Positions 1 to 9,999 of a stretch of DNA of 64,000 nucleotides are shown in pieces. Each line of letters starts with the position of its first letter. Position 1 is the first letter of the stretch. Source of the stretch: Deinandra increscens subsp. villosa (taxonomy: Eukaryota; Streptophyta; Magnoliopsida; Asterales; Asteraceae); the NCBI GenBank assembly GCA_039602395.1, contig JBCNJP010000010.1, forward strand, positions 30,715,831-30,779,830. The letters are read 5' to 3'. The notes under the pieces are model-generated. The model was not told the DNA's origin. It made no database searches and saw nothing but the letters and a program-made list of their open reading frames with translations. Position numbers and translations under genes: made by a program.

Positions 1-797
1 ATCCATAAATCGATATCATTCGTGCTAATATAAGCAGAAGCAGATGTTTCCAATTTTGATTATCCACCAACTTTAACAACTTAGGAACTTTCTGATTGTT
101 TCATTATTGTTATCAAAGTTGATTAGGGTTTGCATAGTGCTTTGCATAACGGCAAAAGCTTGGAAACCCGACATTTTGAAAACTTTCAAATCTGATTAAC
201 CGAACTGATAATGAATGATCCAAACTCAGACGAACCTATCCAAACTGAAGTTTGTCCGAACAGAGAAATTATTCCGAACTTGAACCGAACTGAAAAGTAA
301 GCGAACTGAAACTAGTCGAAGCTAACCGATCTGGAAAATATCCGAACTGCTCTGAATCAGATATTACCTGAAATGAAAACAAATGAACTCGTTCGAACTA
401 GTACTTAGGATAACCGAACCGAGCTGAACCAAGATCAACCGAACAAAACTGAACGAACGTAACCGAACTAGAACTTCGGATGTCCGAACTGAAGCGGACC
501 GGGAGTTCGGTTGATGGTTATTTTTCAGATCTGACAATATCACCCGAACGGGAATGAACCAAACATTTGTCGAGCAAAAATCATGATTTTGGATAGATTT
601 GAATGAGATTTCAGTAGTAGACTAGAAAAAATGATAAGGAACGATTTAGGAGTGAAAATTTCACAAAATTCTCGACTGAAATGGTCAAAAACGCTCAAAA
701 ACACTTCAAAAATTCCAAAAACGACACTTTTCGTTTCAAAAACCTCAAAATAGCAACCACAGATCAGTAGAGTGAACCATAAAGCTCTGATACCACT
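1..797 (-). mobile_element. Copia-type element (family F), internal leader
   Basis: Noncoding DNA that on the minus strand lies just inside the 5' LTR at 798-1176. Positions 784-795 are the reverse complement of TGGTATCAGAGC, the initiator tRNA-Met primer-binding core used by copia elements. Between about 195 and 540 the sequence is crowded with degenerate copies of CCGAACTG / AACCGAAC. The same motif occurs in the LTR of this family. No gag reading frame is visible before the window edge, so only the leader is present here. Confidence 0.7.
784..795 (-). other. Primer-binding site (tRNA-iMet type)
   Basis: The minus strand reads TGGTATCAGAGC two bases inside the LTR end at 798, the normal position for the minus-strand primer site of a copia or Ty3 element. 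It fixes the orientation: this LTR is the 5' LTR of an element running leftward out of the window. Confidence 0.8.
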
Positions 798-1176
798 TGT
801 AAATGCGTGAGCTTCGGGTCGTTTACTCGATCTAGCTATTTTGGATACAAAACGTAATTAAAAGATTGTTTTATTGATCAAAATGAACAATTACAATCTA
901 GGAAATCACTCAGAACATTCACAGAGAGAACACCTTCTAAGCACACACTAGCTCAGACTAGCTATAGACCCATTCTCAATAACGCAACATAACGGGTATA
1001 TATATACCCAGTTACACGAACGCAAGCGAACTGCCAATTCGTCTGACATCGAACCCATCCGAACTGCCAGTTCAGATGACACTTCGTTTCAGTTCGGTAA
1101 TCAGTTCGTGTATTAGCAAATCTGTAGTTTCGTCTTGTTCAGATACTTCACACGACGAACCGCTCATACATCAACA
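798..1176 (-). mobile_element. 5' LTR of copia family F
   Basis: A 379-bp LTR with TG...CA ends: TGTAAATGCGTGAGC on the left and CATACATCAACA on the right. It adjoins a primer site on its left side. On the minus strand the beginning (TGTTGATGTATGAGC...) and the end (GCTCACGCATTTACA) match the plus-strand LTR at 37246-37584, so both belong to one family. A minus-strand TATA-like stretch lies at 997-1008. Upstream of it, at 1021-1110, are several copies of CGAACTG and its complement CAGTTCG. Confidence 0.8.
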
Positions 1177-1319
1177 ACCCTTTTTATTATACACTCTGTA
1201 TTTTAGTAAAAAGTGGTTTCTTTTTCAAAAAAAAAAAACCTAACTGTGACTAATTTTCTCCTACTCAACAGAATGTGAAAAATTCAAGACGGACCCTAGA
1301 TTTTGCACTCCTTTTGCAA

Positions 1320-1368
<49 letters not shown>

Positions 1369-2214
1369 AAAAAAAGAAAAAAAATAAAAATGATGAAATA
1401 AAGGGATAAACCCAAAAAGACCGCTAATTACGCTTTTTTACCCATTTTCAAATAAAATATTCATACCCTAACCACTGGGCTAGACGACTAGACCTCCCTT
1501 TGGTTAAGAACATGATCAGGAAAGGTTTTGATTTATACAGTGGTTAGAAATCGGTTTTTCAAAAATAAATAAAAAGAATAGAGGTAGCTGGGTCTCCAAC
1601 CCAGAACCTCAACCTTAAATTCATGAATCAGACCACCCAGACACCGGCTAGGTTGTGTTTTAACCCCAATGAAAAAAATATATAAGCACAGTGGTTCGCG
1701 TGTCTTCTCTTTCACCCAAGAAACACGGCTTAACGTTGTGTTCCCGAGTTCACTTAAGATGAGTGATGTGCGTCAAATTATACATATTATTATATCGAAT
1801 ATTTCTCACATTTTGGATTATTTCTTACTAACTATTATGAAATGGTGTTATATTGTTTTCTTTTTTAGTTCTTCAGTGTAATCCAGATGAAAATCATAAA
1901 AGAAGTAAAAAATGCCTAAAAATGAAGAAAATATGAAGACTTCATGATGTTGCGCCAAGACCCGGGCTTTGCCTCTGCAGAATGGACATGATTCCTTCAT
2001 ACATCCCTCTCTCGAGTCAAGACAAAGTGGTAACCCCAAAACTCAACCACATCTCAGAGCACAACTGCTGGAAGACAACGGTGTGCTCAGCAACCGCTGA
2101 AAACTTAGGAGGAGCATTTCTCGAGCTAGAAAATGAGTTACGGGGCCCATAAATAGTGAATTTTGAGTATCTCAATGGGAGGAAGTAGAATTTAAGGTCA
2201 AAACAACATGATTA
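1177..2214. other. Unassigned intergenic DNA with GA microsatellite
   Basis: AT-rich sequence with no convincing gene. It holds a (GA)n microsatellite at 1327-1365 followed by an A-rich run. Short reading frames at 1533-2039 have no recognisable domain and look like chance. A tRNA-B-box-like string near 1585-1605 is too weak to call a SINE. Confidence 0.5.
1327..1365. repeat. (GA)n microsatellite
   Basis: About 19 perfect AG dinucleotide units, directly seen, followed by an A-rich tract. Confidence 0.95.
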
Positions 2215-2224
2215 TAAAATAAGC

Positions 2225-2430
2225 ATGACCCCGTGCCCTATTTTGGGCCTAGACGCTCACTTGACAAGCACGGACCGTGCCACTAACATAGCACGACCCC
2301 GTACCCTGACCACTGACCAGCATGGCCCGTGCCACTGACCTAGCACGGCCCGTGCCCTTTGATAGGCGAAGTTTCTCTCTCTTCTCTGACAGCACGACCC
2401 CGTGCCCTGGTATGGCACGACCTCGTGCCC
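2225..2430 (+). repeat. Promoter-proximal palindromic motif array (GCACG/CGTGC)
   Basis: Roughly eight imperfect copies of GCACGACCCCGTGCC or GCACGGCCCGTGCC, each a short inverted repeat (GCACG...CGTGC). The array ends about 20 bases before the TATA box at 2446. Seen directly; a role as a promoter element is inferred. Confidence 0.8.
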
Positions 2431-2445
2431 AAGTCCTCAGCTGCC

Positions 2446-2453
2446 TATAAATA
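2446..2453 (+). promoter_or_regulatory. LTR TATA box
   Basis: TATAAATA directly after the GCACG motif array. The downstream copy of the duplicated target (4180-4192) leads into pyrimidine-rich 5'-UTR-like sequence, so before the insertion this was a normal LTR promoter. Confidence 0.6.
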
Positions 2454-2462
2454 CCCCAACCT

Positions 2463-4180
2463 AATGGGGTTGTTAATAAGGTAGGTGTGGTGGAGATGAG
2501 TGATAATAATTTTATCAGAAGTAATTGGGGTGGGGGGTTCTCTTGGGGCATTACTTATGATGTTGGGTTCTACTATAATGCTTGGGTAGTACTCTGGTGT
2601 ACTTATGTACCCTCTTGTTTGCTTTCCTGTTCTCTTGTGTTGTTTTTGGTAAGTGCCTTGTGGCATTTGCTATTTTCATATACTTGTTCTACTGATCATT
2701 TGGGTCAATCTTGGCTGGTGATCAGATCTGCTATTGTTCATTGGTGGTTAGGATGTGGATGGCATGTAGGATGCATCAACCATGAAGAGATAAGGTTGGA
2801 TGATACCATGGGGCCTAGGACATTATCTTCCTCCCCATATTTTTATATTTGTAGCACATGCCCTTGGTATCAAAACCCTTTTGTCCCTTTTATTGTGTCT
2901 GCCTTTTTCTTTTATATTTTTTTGGGTCTTGCCTCCATTTGGAGGTGGGGTGGGGGGATGTTGGGTCTCAAGATATTGGAGGACTAGAGTTTAGAGCTGG
3001 CTAGAGTGATTGGTGTCTGCTGCTATAGTTGCAGGGTTGGGGTTGTGGTTTATAATCATGGTTGGGTTGTTAACAAGGATATGAACGGGTATAAATTGTT
3101 TGGCGACAGATACATCAAAGAGTTTGGGTATGAATTGGAAGGTTGGCTGTTAGATATGGTTAGAATGACTAGTGACTGCTGTAATAGCTGCAGGGTTGCT
3201 CTTTGGGTTTTGTTCAGGAAATTTGGCTTTTGGTTTTTTGGATGGGTGGTTAATATGAATATGGACTGGTATAATATTTTTGGCAGCAGTTGTAGTAAAG
3301 ATGTTGAGGTAGGGGATCTTGAGATGAAAGCCATTTACTCAAAGTATGATAATGTTTGTTGGTGCATGTGGCTTTGGAGCTCCATGTTTGTTCACTTCAG
3401 TGATAATAGTCATTATGGGGCTGAAAGTTTTATCTCTCTCGACAAGAAAGTTTGGGCAAGGGAGAATTTTGATAGTATTACGAGTTGTGATACTATGAGA
3501 TTGTTGGGTTTATTAAATATCATTATTTACAGTTGGTCTGCATTGAGGAGTTTTGCAAGATTTGAGTATGAGGCTTATGTTTATTGTTGCTGATTGGTGG
3601 CATTTGGCATATTAAAATTTTGAATGTGAACCTGGAAGGAATATGTGGTAGGAGCTGTAAGGGGTGCATCTTGCTGCAGGTTTTGGTTTGTGATTATGTG
3701 GCTAGTGTGTTTGGGTGGCTAAATTGGTTATATAGAATGTGGGGAGGAGTTGGATCGAACCTGGGTCTAGTTAGACGGAAAGTTGGGTGCTTTTAGCTTT
3801 ATGAATGCGTTTCATGTCAGGCCTGCTATGCGTGTACTCTTATTGGGTTATTGTTGCAATTATTGGGTGTTGGTTGTTGGGCTATTGGGTTGTCATTATG
3901 GGCCTCGACTACTGCTGGTTAGAACTAGTAAAATGAGTTGGTGGTATAAGGATGCAAAGGGTATTTGGACAGCTTTCATGTTCTTGGAACATTACTTCCG
4001 ATGGGTTTTTAGTATCATATGCTTGTATTTTGGTTGTTTTTTGAGTGATAAGGCTGTTACTTGTTTTCCTACTCACCAAACTATTAAGGTTGGGAATTGT
4101 CCAACCTAATGGTTTTGTGTGTGCTCTTGTACTTGTTGGTTTTATCTATTTATTTTTCCGGGTTTTCCGAAAAAAAAAAA
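2463..4180 (+). mobile_element. Retroposed GT-rich insertion (LINE 3' end or similar)
   Basis: A 1.7-kb block bounded on both sides by a 12-13 bp direct repeat: ATACCCCAACCT at 2451-2462 and ATACCCCCAACCT at 4180-4192. It ends in a run of about 11 A (4170-4180). A poly(A) tail plus a long target-site duplication is the signature of target-primed reverse transcription by a LINE machinery. The block is strongly G+T-rich on the plus strand, as plant L1 3' UTRs often are. Long plus-strand reading frames (2487-2987, 3006-3593) are rich in Trp, Cys, Gly and Val only because of this composition and show no known domain. It may be a 5'-truncated LINE or a processed transcript. Confidence 0.6.
3006..3310 (+). 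repeat. Imperfect tandem duplication inside the GT-rich insertion
   Basis: Two diverged units of about 150-160 bp lie head to tail. Each carries, in order, a GCTG..ATAG.TGCAGGGTTG block, a GGTTGTTAA/GGTGGTTAA block, ATATG.A..GGTATAA.. and a GGC..CAG...GT.A.A block. Seen by eye; exact limits need a dot plot. Confidence 0.5.
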
Positions 4181-4568
4181 TACCCCCAACCTCCACCATT
4201 TCAACTTGATCATTCTTCCCCTCTTCTCTCTAGTGTAGTTTTTTGTTCTTCTTTTGAGCCATTTGGTGTTTTAATATTTTGTAATTAAGTTTATTAGAAT
4301 ATAAACTTAAGTAGTTTTTGCAAAGTATTTGTCTATGAGTCTTTCTTCTTCTCTTAAGCAAATCAATAAAGCTATGATTAGCTAACTCTTATACTTACTT
4401 GGGAAGTAACAAACCTTTGGTGGGTTGGTAAATGACTTTATAAACTCGGTTAAAGTGTGTTTAGTGACTTTATGTAAACCCTTTTTATATAAAGCTTATT
4501 ATTAATCTTTTTGACCAAGCGTGCTCTACGTATCACAAACCATTTGAGGACTCGAAATCTCATCAACC

Positions 4569-4943
4569 TAACTTGTGACACCCGGTTAGGGGACGATGCA
4601 TGATCCTTAAGGTGACTCGCACCCCATGCTACATGATACGTTCAGGATCCTTATGTCTATTTAATCAAACCCGGCCGACCACACGTGTGCGGGCTGAAAA
4701 TATTTGGTTGGGAAAAGGGGTTGGTAATATTTTGTCACCTCACGGAAGCCGAAAGGTACGTGTTAGTGAACTTGGCTCTGATTACAACTTACGCACATGC
4801 CCGAGAGCGGTGTGTGGAAGAGACGGGTCTTAGTCCCTTAAAAAGATCATTTTCATAATAAAATAATCTAGCACGCAGGGTTGTTCCCCTGTTGGTTCAT
4901 GACAGCGTGTCGTGTGTAACGATTGCCTGAGAGGGGGCCCTAC
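4569..4943. other. Unassigned sequence between two LTRs
   Basis: It begins with a TGTGACACCC-like string, which recalls a Ty3 LTR start, but no matching end or partner copy is seen. A purine-rich GAGAGGGGG lies just before the LTR start at 4944. No gene is supported. Confidence 0.4.
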
Positions 4944-5074
4944 TGTTGGATATTATATGTCCAGACCCGAAAAATCTTGCACCCGACCCGGTTACGACCC
5001 GTAAGAGTTACACTGGGTGCAACGAACTCTAAACTCGCTTACTTGTTAACCGGTAAAAGAAACGGAAACGTTTG

Positions 5075-5078
<4 letters not shown>

Positions 5079-5110
<32 letters not shown>

Positions 5111-5296
5111 AGGGTTAGGTTTAAATGAGAACTTTTTCCTTTGAGAACTTTTGAGAACCATTCTGAGCCACTAATTTTCAGGGGGGGAAGCATTCAAATT
5201 CATGGGGGAGGGGGGGGGATTTCCATATATATAAACTAGTTGCTTAGAATGGTTCTGAAAAGTTCTCAAACCAAATTGGTTCTCAAATGATCCTCT

Positions 5297-5350
<54 letters not shown>
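5079..5350. repeat. (AT)n microsatellite split by a MITE
   Basis: AT dinucleotide runs at 5079-5106 and about 5301-5350 flank the MITE at 5111-5300. Confidence 0.9.
5111..5300. mobile_element. MITE inserted in a TA microsatellite, copy 1
   Basis: 190 bp, from AGGGTTAGGTTTAAATGAGAAC to the complement of AGGGAGAGGATCATTTGAGAAC. These ends form imperfect terminal inverted repeats of about 22 bp sharing AGGG..AGG......TGAGAAC. Internally there are direct repeats of TTTGAGAAC. A second copy at 39081-39264 has the same ends and the same (AT)n flanks. The target behaviour is like the microsatellite-targeting Micron elements described in rice; family membership is not claimed. Confidence 0.75.
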
Positions 5351-5352
<2 letters not shown>

Positions 5353-6541
5353 TAGTTATAAATAATTAATAATCAATAATATTATTATTAACGGGCTTAA
5401 TAATAAAGGGTAAACGATATTTATATAAAAGTGGTTTTATTTAAATTCACGGTCGAGTTATTCGTTAGTGAAATTTTTACTAACGTTGGCTCGTGGGCTC
5501 GCGTACGAGATGGACTTAAAATTCGACAGGGTCGTTTATCTAATACATATTAGATGATTAGGGGTGGAAACCTAATCACCTAATTGAGGGGTTCGACAGC
5601 TAAACAAAAGAAAAGAGATTGAAAAATCTCTATTGTTTCCTCTCGACACAAACAGAATGAAAACGACAGCCGCCGTTTTTTTGGTGCCGATCGCCGCCAC
5701 TGCTCGTCCGGTGGCAATCTTCGAGCCACTATATCTTGGTGATTGTTTCTAGTCAATGCCCATAGACCACCTTATGGTCTAGAGATCGTCGCCTCGTACG
5801 CCTTGATCCGCCGCTCGGTTTGCCGCCAATCGCCGTCGCAAATCCGCCGATCATCACCGTGTAACTCGCCGCTGCCGCTCGCCACCGTCGCCGTCGTTAC
5901 CTGCCACCACTACCGTCGCTCGCCTGCCGTCGCTTGATCGTCGCATGTCGACACGAGCCCGACGCCTTTCGCTGTGCGTCATCTTCGGTTGCAATCAGAC
6001 TCGAATCTGATTGATCTCGTAGTCTCGCGAGACGCGACGTCAATTGAGACATACTCTCGCGACGCGTAATGACCACGGGTCATATAGCAGTCCCGTAGTG
6101 GTACGCGACACTAGACCACGAGTATAATCGCGATACGCGACAAACGTTGGAGATCGAAAGTGGTCCGTTTTGTTCCGTTTCAACCTAGCGCCTCGTTTGT
6201 TGAAACTCGGTGTCTTAAATGTTTGTTCAACATCGCCAAGGTATATCTAAACTCTGTTTAGTTTAGATTATTTTGATTTCGATCTTATTATCGTTATTTA
6301 TTTCGTGTTAACCGGTTTAACGCAAATAGGTATTTGTGTGGTTTTTGGTGATCGTGATCCTGTTGACACGATTATGGCATTTTAATTAGTAAAATCGTTT
6401 TATTCCGCTGCGTTACGGATTACCGGTTTAATCTGTTTTTACACTCTGATTTACTAAAACCCTGTCAGTAATGTTTCATTTAAATGTAAAAGTTTTTTTA
6501 ACGTCACCGGGCACCCGTATACCACTGTCCAAACCCAATAG

Positions 6542-6554
6542 TGGTATCAGAGCC
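6542..6554 (+). other. Primer-binding site of element E (tRNA-iMet type)
   Basis: TGGTATCAGAGCC lies directly after the LTR end at 6540. The position and sequence are canonical for copia/Ty3 elements. It orients E on the plus strand, with gag following at 7971. Confidence 0.85.
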
Positions 6555-7970
6555 TTGACCACCACAAGCAAATCCTGACCAGTCGGGTTTAATTTGGTGG
6601 ATTCGTGAACTGGGGTTAAAAACCGAAAGTCGAACGAATTGCCTTTATACATGTTTGGTCGATTTAATTCCACCAAATTTTTCAATTCGTTAATTGATTG
6701 TTTAACGTGCATATTCGGCTAGACCCAAATTATGGTTGAGATTGGTTGTCGTGTTTTTTTGGCCCATTTTGGCCCACTTGTATTTTGGTTTTGGATTGGC
6801 CCACTTGGTTTTTGGGTTCAAAAGTTGTATCTAAAATAGATTAGGTTTTTATTCTATTTTCTTGTAAATGCTCACTTTCGCCCTGGACGAACGTGATGAG
6901 TATTGATGCGACTACTCCATCATGGCGAATGTTCTTGTCTAAGGACACTGCTGTGCATGGCAAGTATCCACGACCAAAACACCAACGAATTCCAATCAAT
7001 CAAGAAGAGCTTACGAAGCCAAAGGGAGCGTTAGAGACGACCGAATGATCTTTCAAGACTCATACTTGTGGCTGATTTTACCTTTTGTCCCAGACCTTAT
7101 TCGACATTGTCATTAGGCTCTGACAATGTCGAAACCTCTTAAGCCAAATACGTGTATGTTTTCATGTGCGTTTTGGTTCCTTCTCTTAACTCGCTTAACA
7201 CGCCAACTAAAACTCCAAACTAAGTTTTAATCGGTTAAAAATGTTTTACAATCAATTGATTCGTGTCCTAAAATTTTATTAAGACTCGAAGTTACCTAAC
7301 CAATTCTATTTGACTGTGATCTCGAATTTTTCGATCTTAGATATCGAACTTATAACTGATTGGTTATTGCCTTGCAAGGTTATTAAATTGACTGTCTCGA
7401 ATGAGATAGGGTTCTTGAGTAAGCTTAGTCAAACGCTAATTAATTAAAACACTGACTAAATAATCCTATCTGTAAACCATAGAACGGATAGATTATGCCA
7501 TCCCAGTCAAGTCTAACTTGGAACATATTTATCAAATGCATCAGTGTTGGAGTATTTCAACACCGCACTTGGTGTTCAGGGTATCTTCCAAGGTGTATGC
7601 ATTGAAGTATTTCAACACCGTGCATGCACACTGACCACTGAGGACATCTATCATTTTCTTTACTAGTACTTTGTGTATTGGAGTATTTCAACACCGTACA
7701 TCTAGTCACTCGTAAACAAAATGGCACAGATGAGGCTAAACGTATTTCGCGTTTTAAATCGCGAAAGCCTCATGAACGGGAGTTATGACCGATTTTTACA
7801 AGAGATAATCGTTGTCCATCCGATTACTTAGTTGACCAGTGATTGCACTTAATGCTGCCTTTGTGGGTCAACTACTAATTGGGTTCCCACATTCCTATTC
7901 AAGATTTGCTTGCCGTATTTGAATACGAATACTATATCGAAACACTAAAACGAATTTCCTATTGTTTCAT
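6555..7970 (+). other. Leader (5' untranslated region) of element E
   Basis: About 1.4 kb of noncoding sequence between the primer site and the gag start. It holds three dispersed copies of a TGGAGTATTTCAACACCG-type string at 7546-7565, 7602-7620 and 7678-7696. Each is followed within about 15 bases by a CA/GTGCA-type variant sequence. No open frame of note. Confidence 0.6.
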
Positions 7971-8148
7971 ATGGCGGCACCTGTTGCAAGCAACGAGGTT
8001 TTCCAGCTTAAGTCTCTCCTTGAGAAAGAGGAACTTGATGACACCAATGTCCTCGACTGATATCATAATCTGAAAATTGTCCTGCAAATGGCCAACAAGC
8101 TCCACGTGTTGGAACAGGTAGTGCCCGAGGCACCAGAAAATGGCACTG
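7971..8148 (+). pseudogene. Copia gag of element E, N-terminal part
   Basis: Encodes the start of a copia gag: Met-Ala-Ala-Pro, then FQLKSLLEKEELDDTNVLD, which matches the usual S[IL]LEKEKL.G.NFLDWYRNL gag opening. The conserved Trp of the DWY motif is TGA here, giving an in-frame stop. Translation past the stop continues as gag (YHNLKIVLQ, then LHVLEQ) up to 8148, where element A is inserted. Its CACTG target duplication belongs to the gag. The remainder of the same gag resumes at 17301 and again at 32950. Gag would form the virus-like particle; this copy is dead. Confidence 0.8.
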
Positions 8149-8970
8149 TGTCAGGACCAAATTTGAGCCTTTACTCATCCAATACACAGATTCAAGTGCG
8201 GAAATCATGAATCCATGATCAAATCATAGTGTTTGCTTGTTGAAATCCTTAGATTTCGCCTCTGAAACTCAAGAACTTGAGGGTTTTCACACACAAGTGC
8301 TCTCTATCTTCAAAACAGTCGTCCAAGAGTGTATCTAGGGTTATTCTAGAGTGGCTATTTATACTAGAGAGAGCACAGGTCGTGATTGTGCTAAAATCAA
8401 GAGAATGTTATTGAAGTTAGTGCATTTTATGACATCAGACAGCCGAGATCGCCAAGAATGAGCCTGAAGTCGCCAAGACTGGTTGGTGACCTTGCCAAGG
8501 CTTTGTGAGGTCGCCAACCTTGGTGAGGTCGCCAAGGGTTGGCGAGGTCGCCAAGGAGACTTGCCCAAGTCGCCAAGAACTCTTGGTGAGGTCGCCAAGC
8601 CTTGGTGAGGTCGCCAAGAACAAAGCCCAGATCACCAAGTCTTGGTGAGGTCGCCAAGGTTGGTGAGGTCTACAAGGCTTAGCAGCGAGATCTCCAAGAA
8701 CAAACGAGATCTCCAAGGCTTATCAGCGAGATCTCCAAGAACAAACGAGATCTTCAAGAACAAAACCAGATCTCCAAGACCAGTGTCCAAATCACCAAGA
8801 CTATCTGGAAATCACTAAGAACAATCCCAAAACTCTAGGAATCATTATGGGATCGCTAAGGGTTGTTATTATGAAATCACTTAGTGTTATTAGCAAAACC
8901 CAAGTGAAGGATGAAACCAACTCCTAAGGTGTAATGTTTGAGTTGCCACCAACCTAATATAGGTCTTACA
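8149..8970 (-). mobile_element. 3' LTR of element A
   Basis: 822 bp, TGTCAGGACC...GGTCTTACA, equal in length to its partner at 16474-17295. The minus-strand TATA box is at about 8354-8363. Upstream of it on that strand (8440-8880) is an array of GGTGAGGTCGCCAAG-type units grading into GAGATCTCCAAGAAC units. The reading frames seen across the array are repeats of this unit, not genes. Confidence 0.95.
8440..8880 (-). repeat. TCGCCAAG motif array in LTR of element A
   Basis: Many copies of (G)GTGAGGTCGCCAAG, GCGAGATCTCCAAG and related variants spaced about 14-28 bases. The core pairs with itself as TTGGCGA...TCGCCAA. The partner LTR has the same array at about 16768-17205. Confidence 0.9.
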
Positions 8971-8984
8971 AATTCCCCCTTTGG
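8971..8984 (-). other. Polypurine tract of element A
   Basis: The minus strand reads CCAAAGGGGGAATT immediately before the LTR start TGTAAGACC. This is the plus-strand priming site and confirms that the 8149-8970 copy is the 3' LTR. Confidence 0.85.
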
Positions 8985-9317
8985 TGGCAATAGAAACATG
9001 TGAGACTGACAAACTATCTGAGTTGTCCGAGTAGCATCAGCAAGAACCTCGAGTACTTCCTAGCAAGATACATATAATGATCATCTAAGCAAATGCTCAG
9101 TTCGGAATATAATCTACAGAGGTCTTCCCGCGCAAATTTATTCAAATCAGAATAGTTCCACAGCTCCAACACCCTTTGTGAACCACGGGAGAGATAACAA
9201 ATCCTTTGGCTAACCATGATCTAGTTCTTCAAGGTACTCAGGCTTCAGTGGTCATTTTGATCTTGCATGGTCTTTATTCTCCTATTGCTCTTCATGTCAC
9301 GAGCCATAGGTTGTTCA

Positions 9318-9995
9318 CTAACTTTGGCTTTTTCTCTTGTTTTCAGTTTCTTTCTTTTTTGGACCCCTAGTATCAGAACTGGTAGAGTCAGAACTTGATT
9401 CTGATCCAGGTTGGAATCTTGACCCAGATTCGGGTTTGGATCCAGATTTATTTGAGTTATTGTTAGCATCATTGCCAGATGCATCAGCTTCAATACCAGA
9501 CTCTTCATCTTCATCTTCTGATTTGTCTGATTCAGTTGCATCTTTGGTTGAAGCTCTGTCTTCAGGTTCTGAATGCATAGGGTCATCATGAATGGGAGAG
9601 TTGATTGGATGATCATCTTGTAGATTTGCTGCATTATTATCAGGATCAGCAGCATTGACATCTGACATATCATCATCATCATTGTTATTTCCTTAATCTT
9701 CATCCACACCAATTCCCTCAATCATTTTCGGGAAAAATGGAACTTCGGGTCCATCATACTGACCCAGCCGGTAATGCGTGTAAGAACCGGGCATCATTCT
9801 CCTAGAAACCAAGTATGGCTCTGTCTTTAGTGATCCAACTTGAGTTTTCCATAATTCTGAAAGCCTGTTCATATAGACTGGCATCTGTCCAGCTTCTGTT
9901 AAATTCACAGAATTGATTATGAGCCTTGGAGAAATCCAGAGGGGCATTGGCTGCTCTTTCCTGTCTGGGAGCCATCTGCACATAAGAAACAACAT
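9318..9995 (-). pseudogene. Accessory ORF of element A (acidic-tailed, unknown function)
   Basis: Minus-strand coding remnant just before the 3' LTR. The upstream part (9995-9693) includes the string LWISPRLIINS, then QMPVYMNRLSELW. The downstream part (9668-9318) is a low-complexity acidic and Ser-rich tail (DSTSSDTRGPKKKETENK at its end). The two parts lie in different frames. The order of a Y/SPR-type block, a PVY block and an acidic Ser/Asp tail matches the accessory ORF of element B (MYPRYLQMI, then KLPVYQKRKG, then an acidic tail). I therefore take them as relatives. Function unknown. Confidence 0.5.
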
Positions 9996-9999
9996 GATT

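Larger units (their letters stand above)
2215..4568 (+). mobile_element. Athila-like LTR fragment (interrupted)
   Basis: It has the architecture of a large plant LTR: an array of GCACGACCCCGTGCC-type palindromic motifs at about 2225-2430, a TATA box (TATAAATA, 2446-2453), then 5'-UTR-like sequence that resumes at 4181. The downstream part (about 4370-4390, GCTATGATTAGCTAACTC) resembles the GCTATGAGAAGCTAACTC stretch in the Athila LTR near 38115. The middle (2463-4180) is a later insertion. Both outer limits are approximate, because I see no clean TG/CA pair. It could instead be a solo LTR of another Ty3 lineage. Confidence 0.45.
4944..6540 (+). mobile_element. 5' LTR of copia element E
   Basis: About 1.6 kb. 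It starts TGTTGGATATT and ends CCAAACCCAATA, an imperfect inverted terminal pair (TGTTGG / CCCAATA with the final CA mutated to TA). A primer site begins two bases downstream at 6542. Embedded features are a MITE inside an AT microsatellite (5079-5350), a CCGCCG-rich stretch (5665-5940), and a cluster of GACGCG/CGCGAC motifs at about 5990-6150. No 3' partner LTR is seen, because the element is truncated after gag. Confidence 0.65.

Noticed and set aside
1580..1660. Possible tRNA-derived SINE (B-box-like GGTTGGAGACC on the minus strand)
   Set aside because: No A box at the right spacing, no tail and no target duplication that I can see.
2487..3593. Long plus-strand open frames rich in Trp, Cys, Gly and Val
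   Set aside because: They lie in a G/T-biased retroposed block and show no domain. The composition alone avoids stop codons; frames change along the block.
4925..4943. GAGAGGGGG before the LTR at 4944 as a polypurine tract, which would make that LTR a 3' LTR
   Set aside because: A canonical primer site and gag lie on the other side, so it is a 5' LTR. The purine run is probably chance or belongs to the neighbouring sequence.
8359..8716. Overlapping minus-strand frames with repeated GDL..P motifs (again at 16752-17041)
   Set aside because: They are translations of the LTR TCGCCAAG array, present in both LTRs upstream of the TATA box; not genes.
8440..8880. CRISPR-like array of short repeats
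   Set aside because: The units are degenerate, with irregular spacing and no unique spacers, inside a plant LTR.
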